Positions 5,629 to 6,207 of a DNA stretch of 6,207 nucleotides are shown here, piece by piece. The stretch covers positions 1 through 6,207 of the forward strand of contig DATCJU010000178.1 in the NCBI GenBank assembly GCA_036562635.1. Reading direction: 5' to 3'. Below the pieces are notes generated by a model. The model was not told where the DNA came from. It did not search any database and saw only the letters and a list, made by a program, of their open reading frames with translations. This DNA is from DATCJU01 sp036562635 (GTDB lineage Bacteria > Actinomycetota > Actinomycetes > Mycobacteriales > Pseudonocardiaceae). The position numbers and the translations under genes were made by a program. Position 1 is the stretch's first letter, and every line of letters starts with the position of its first letter.

Positions 5629-6207
5629 GTGCCGACCAACGAGCAGCGCCGCCAGGCCGCCAAGCGGAAGCTGGAGCGCCAGCTGGCCCGCCGAGCCCAA
5701 CGCGCGAAGCGACGCCGCATCATCGGGGTGGTGTCCTCGGTAATCGCCACGGTGCTCGTGGTGGGCAGCATCTACTACCTGGCCACCTCGGGTGGTGACT
5801 CGTCCGAGGCGGACACCGGTGCCTCGGACGCCACGACCACGACCCCCGCGGAGATCCCCACCGAGCTGGCCGCGCCCGCCACCCGACCGCAGCCGCTTCC
5901 GGCCACGGTGAACTGCGAGTACGTGCCGGAGGAGAACCGACCGGCCGCCAAGGAGGTGCAGGCTCCGGCCACGACGAACATCTCCGCCGAGGGCACCGTG
6001 TCGGTCACCCTGCAGACCACCGTCGGGGAGATCCCCATGACCCTGGACCGTGCCCTGGCCCCGTGCACGGTGAACAACTTCGTCAGCCTGGCCCAGCAGG
6101 GCTACTTCGACGACACCCGCTGCCACCGGCTCACCACCAGCCAGAGCCTGCAGGTGCTGCAGTGCGGTGACCCGACCGGGACCGGCACCGGCGGACCGGG
6201 CTACACG
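5629..6207 (+). CDS. Membrane-anchored cyclophilin-type peptidyl-prolyl cis-trans isomerase, C-terminus cut by window edge
   Basis: 193 codons are visible, running off the right edge in frame. The protein starts with a strongly basic, probably coiled cytoplasmic segment (NEQRRQAAKRKLERQLARRA and following, 4-30). A single helix (about 31-52) follows, then an Asp/Ser/Thr/Pro-rich linker (54-92), and the cyclophilin domain begins near 120 (GTVSVTLQTTVGEIPMTLD). Recognisable cyclophilin parts are CTVNNFVSLAQQGYF (146-160), CHRL with Arg167 as the likely catalytic arginine, and LQCGDPTGTGTGGPGY (177-192). The domain would lie outside the cell membrane and assist folding of secreted proteins. The layout, including the unusual HRLTTSQSLQVLQCGD loop, resembles Mycobacterium PpiB as I recall it. 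The GTG start at 5629 has an excellent GGAGGG site (5618-5623) 5 nt upstream. It is transcribed divergently from the hydrolase-hisS operon. Confidence 0.94.
   Translation, partial: MPTNEQRRQAAKRKLERQLARRAQRAKRRRIIGVVSSVIATVLVVGSIYYLATSGGDSSEADTGASDATTTTPAEIPTELAAPATRPQPLPATVNCEYVPEENRPAAKEVQAPATTNISAEGTVSVTLQTTVGEIPMTLDRALAPCTVNNFVSLAQQGYFDDTRCHRLTTSQSLQVLQCGDPTGTGTGGPGYT

Noticed and set aside
5461..6126. N-terminal extension of the hydrolase to 457 residues
   Set aside because: The extension would run antisense through the cyclophilin gene, has no domain, and the internal GTG at 5460 has a good ribosome site and family-typical length.
1..6207. Tn/IS elements, CRISPR arrays, tRNA or rRNA genes, toxin-antitoxin or defence systems
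   Set aside because: I looked for terminal inverted repeats, spaced direct repeats, cloverleaf-like sequences and known defence motifs, and saw none. The gene content is core metabolism and sugar uptake.

Overview
The window comes from a high-GC actinomycete. Support for this is the GC-rich third codon positions, frequent GTG starts (five of the seven genes), long GC hairpins without U-tracts, and the gene order cyclophilin / metallo-hydrolase / hisS. As I recall it, that order matches the relA-ppiB-Rv2581c-hisS block of Mycobacterium and its Streptomyces counterpart. A genus cannot be named from the sequence; Pseudonocardiales or a relative is plausible.

Left part (1-2835), minus strand: a carbohydrate ABC importer operon. 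Transcription runs right to left from a good promoter (-35 TTGACA, 17-bp spacer) through a roughly 100-nt leader into a lipoprotein sugar-binding protein resembling CebE. Next come a 14-bp perfect intercistronic hairpin, a MalF/CebF-type permease, and the first 22 codons of a second permease that starts on a GTGA overlap and runs off the left edge. A perfect 18-bp palindrome built on TGAGAGCGCTCTCA sits just after the predicted transcription start. A second, hybrid site (TGGGAGCGCTCTCG) lies 191 bp upstream. Both look like LacI/GalR-family operators related to the CebR box, so the operon is probably a repressed, inducible uptake system for a cello-oligosaccharide or similar glucan fragment. 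No ATPase, glycoside hydrolase or repressor gene is in the window.

Middle part (2781-5460), minus strand: a housekeeping operon of three tightly packed genes. They are a glyoxalase II-like metallo-beta-lactamase-fold hydrolase, hisS (histidyl-tRNA synthetase, 10 nt downstream), and a two-helix membrane protein of unknown function whose GTG start overlaps the hisS stop by four bases. The operon ends in a 17-bp perfect hairpin, which also insulates the sugar operon downstream.

Right part (5461-6207): a 168-bp divergent intergenic region, then on the plus strand a membrane-anchored cyclophilin-type peptidyl-prolyl isomerase, cut off by the right edge.

I saw no tRNA, rRNA, CRISPR array, insertion sequence or phage-like gene. 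Most of the window is ordinary core or transport DNA. The parts most worth a second look are the dyad-rich control region at 2474-2780, the intercistronic hairpin, and the unknown membrane protein coupled to hisS.
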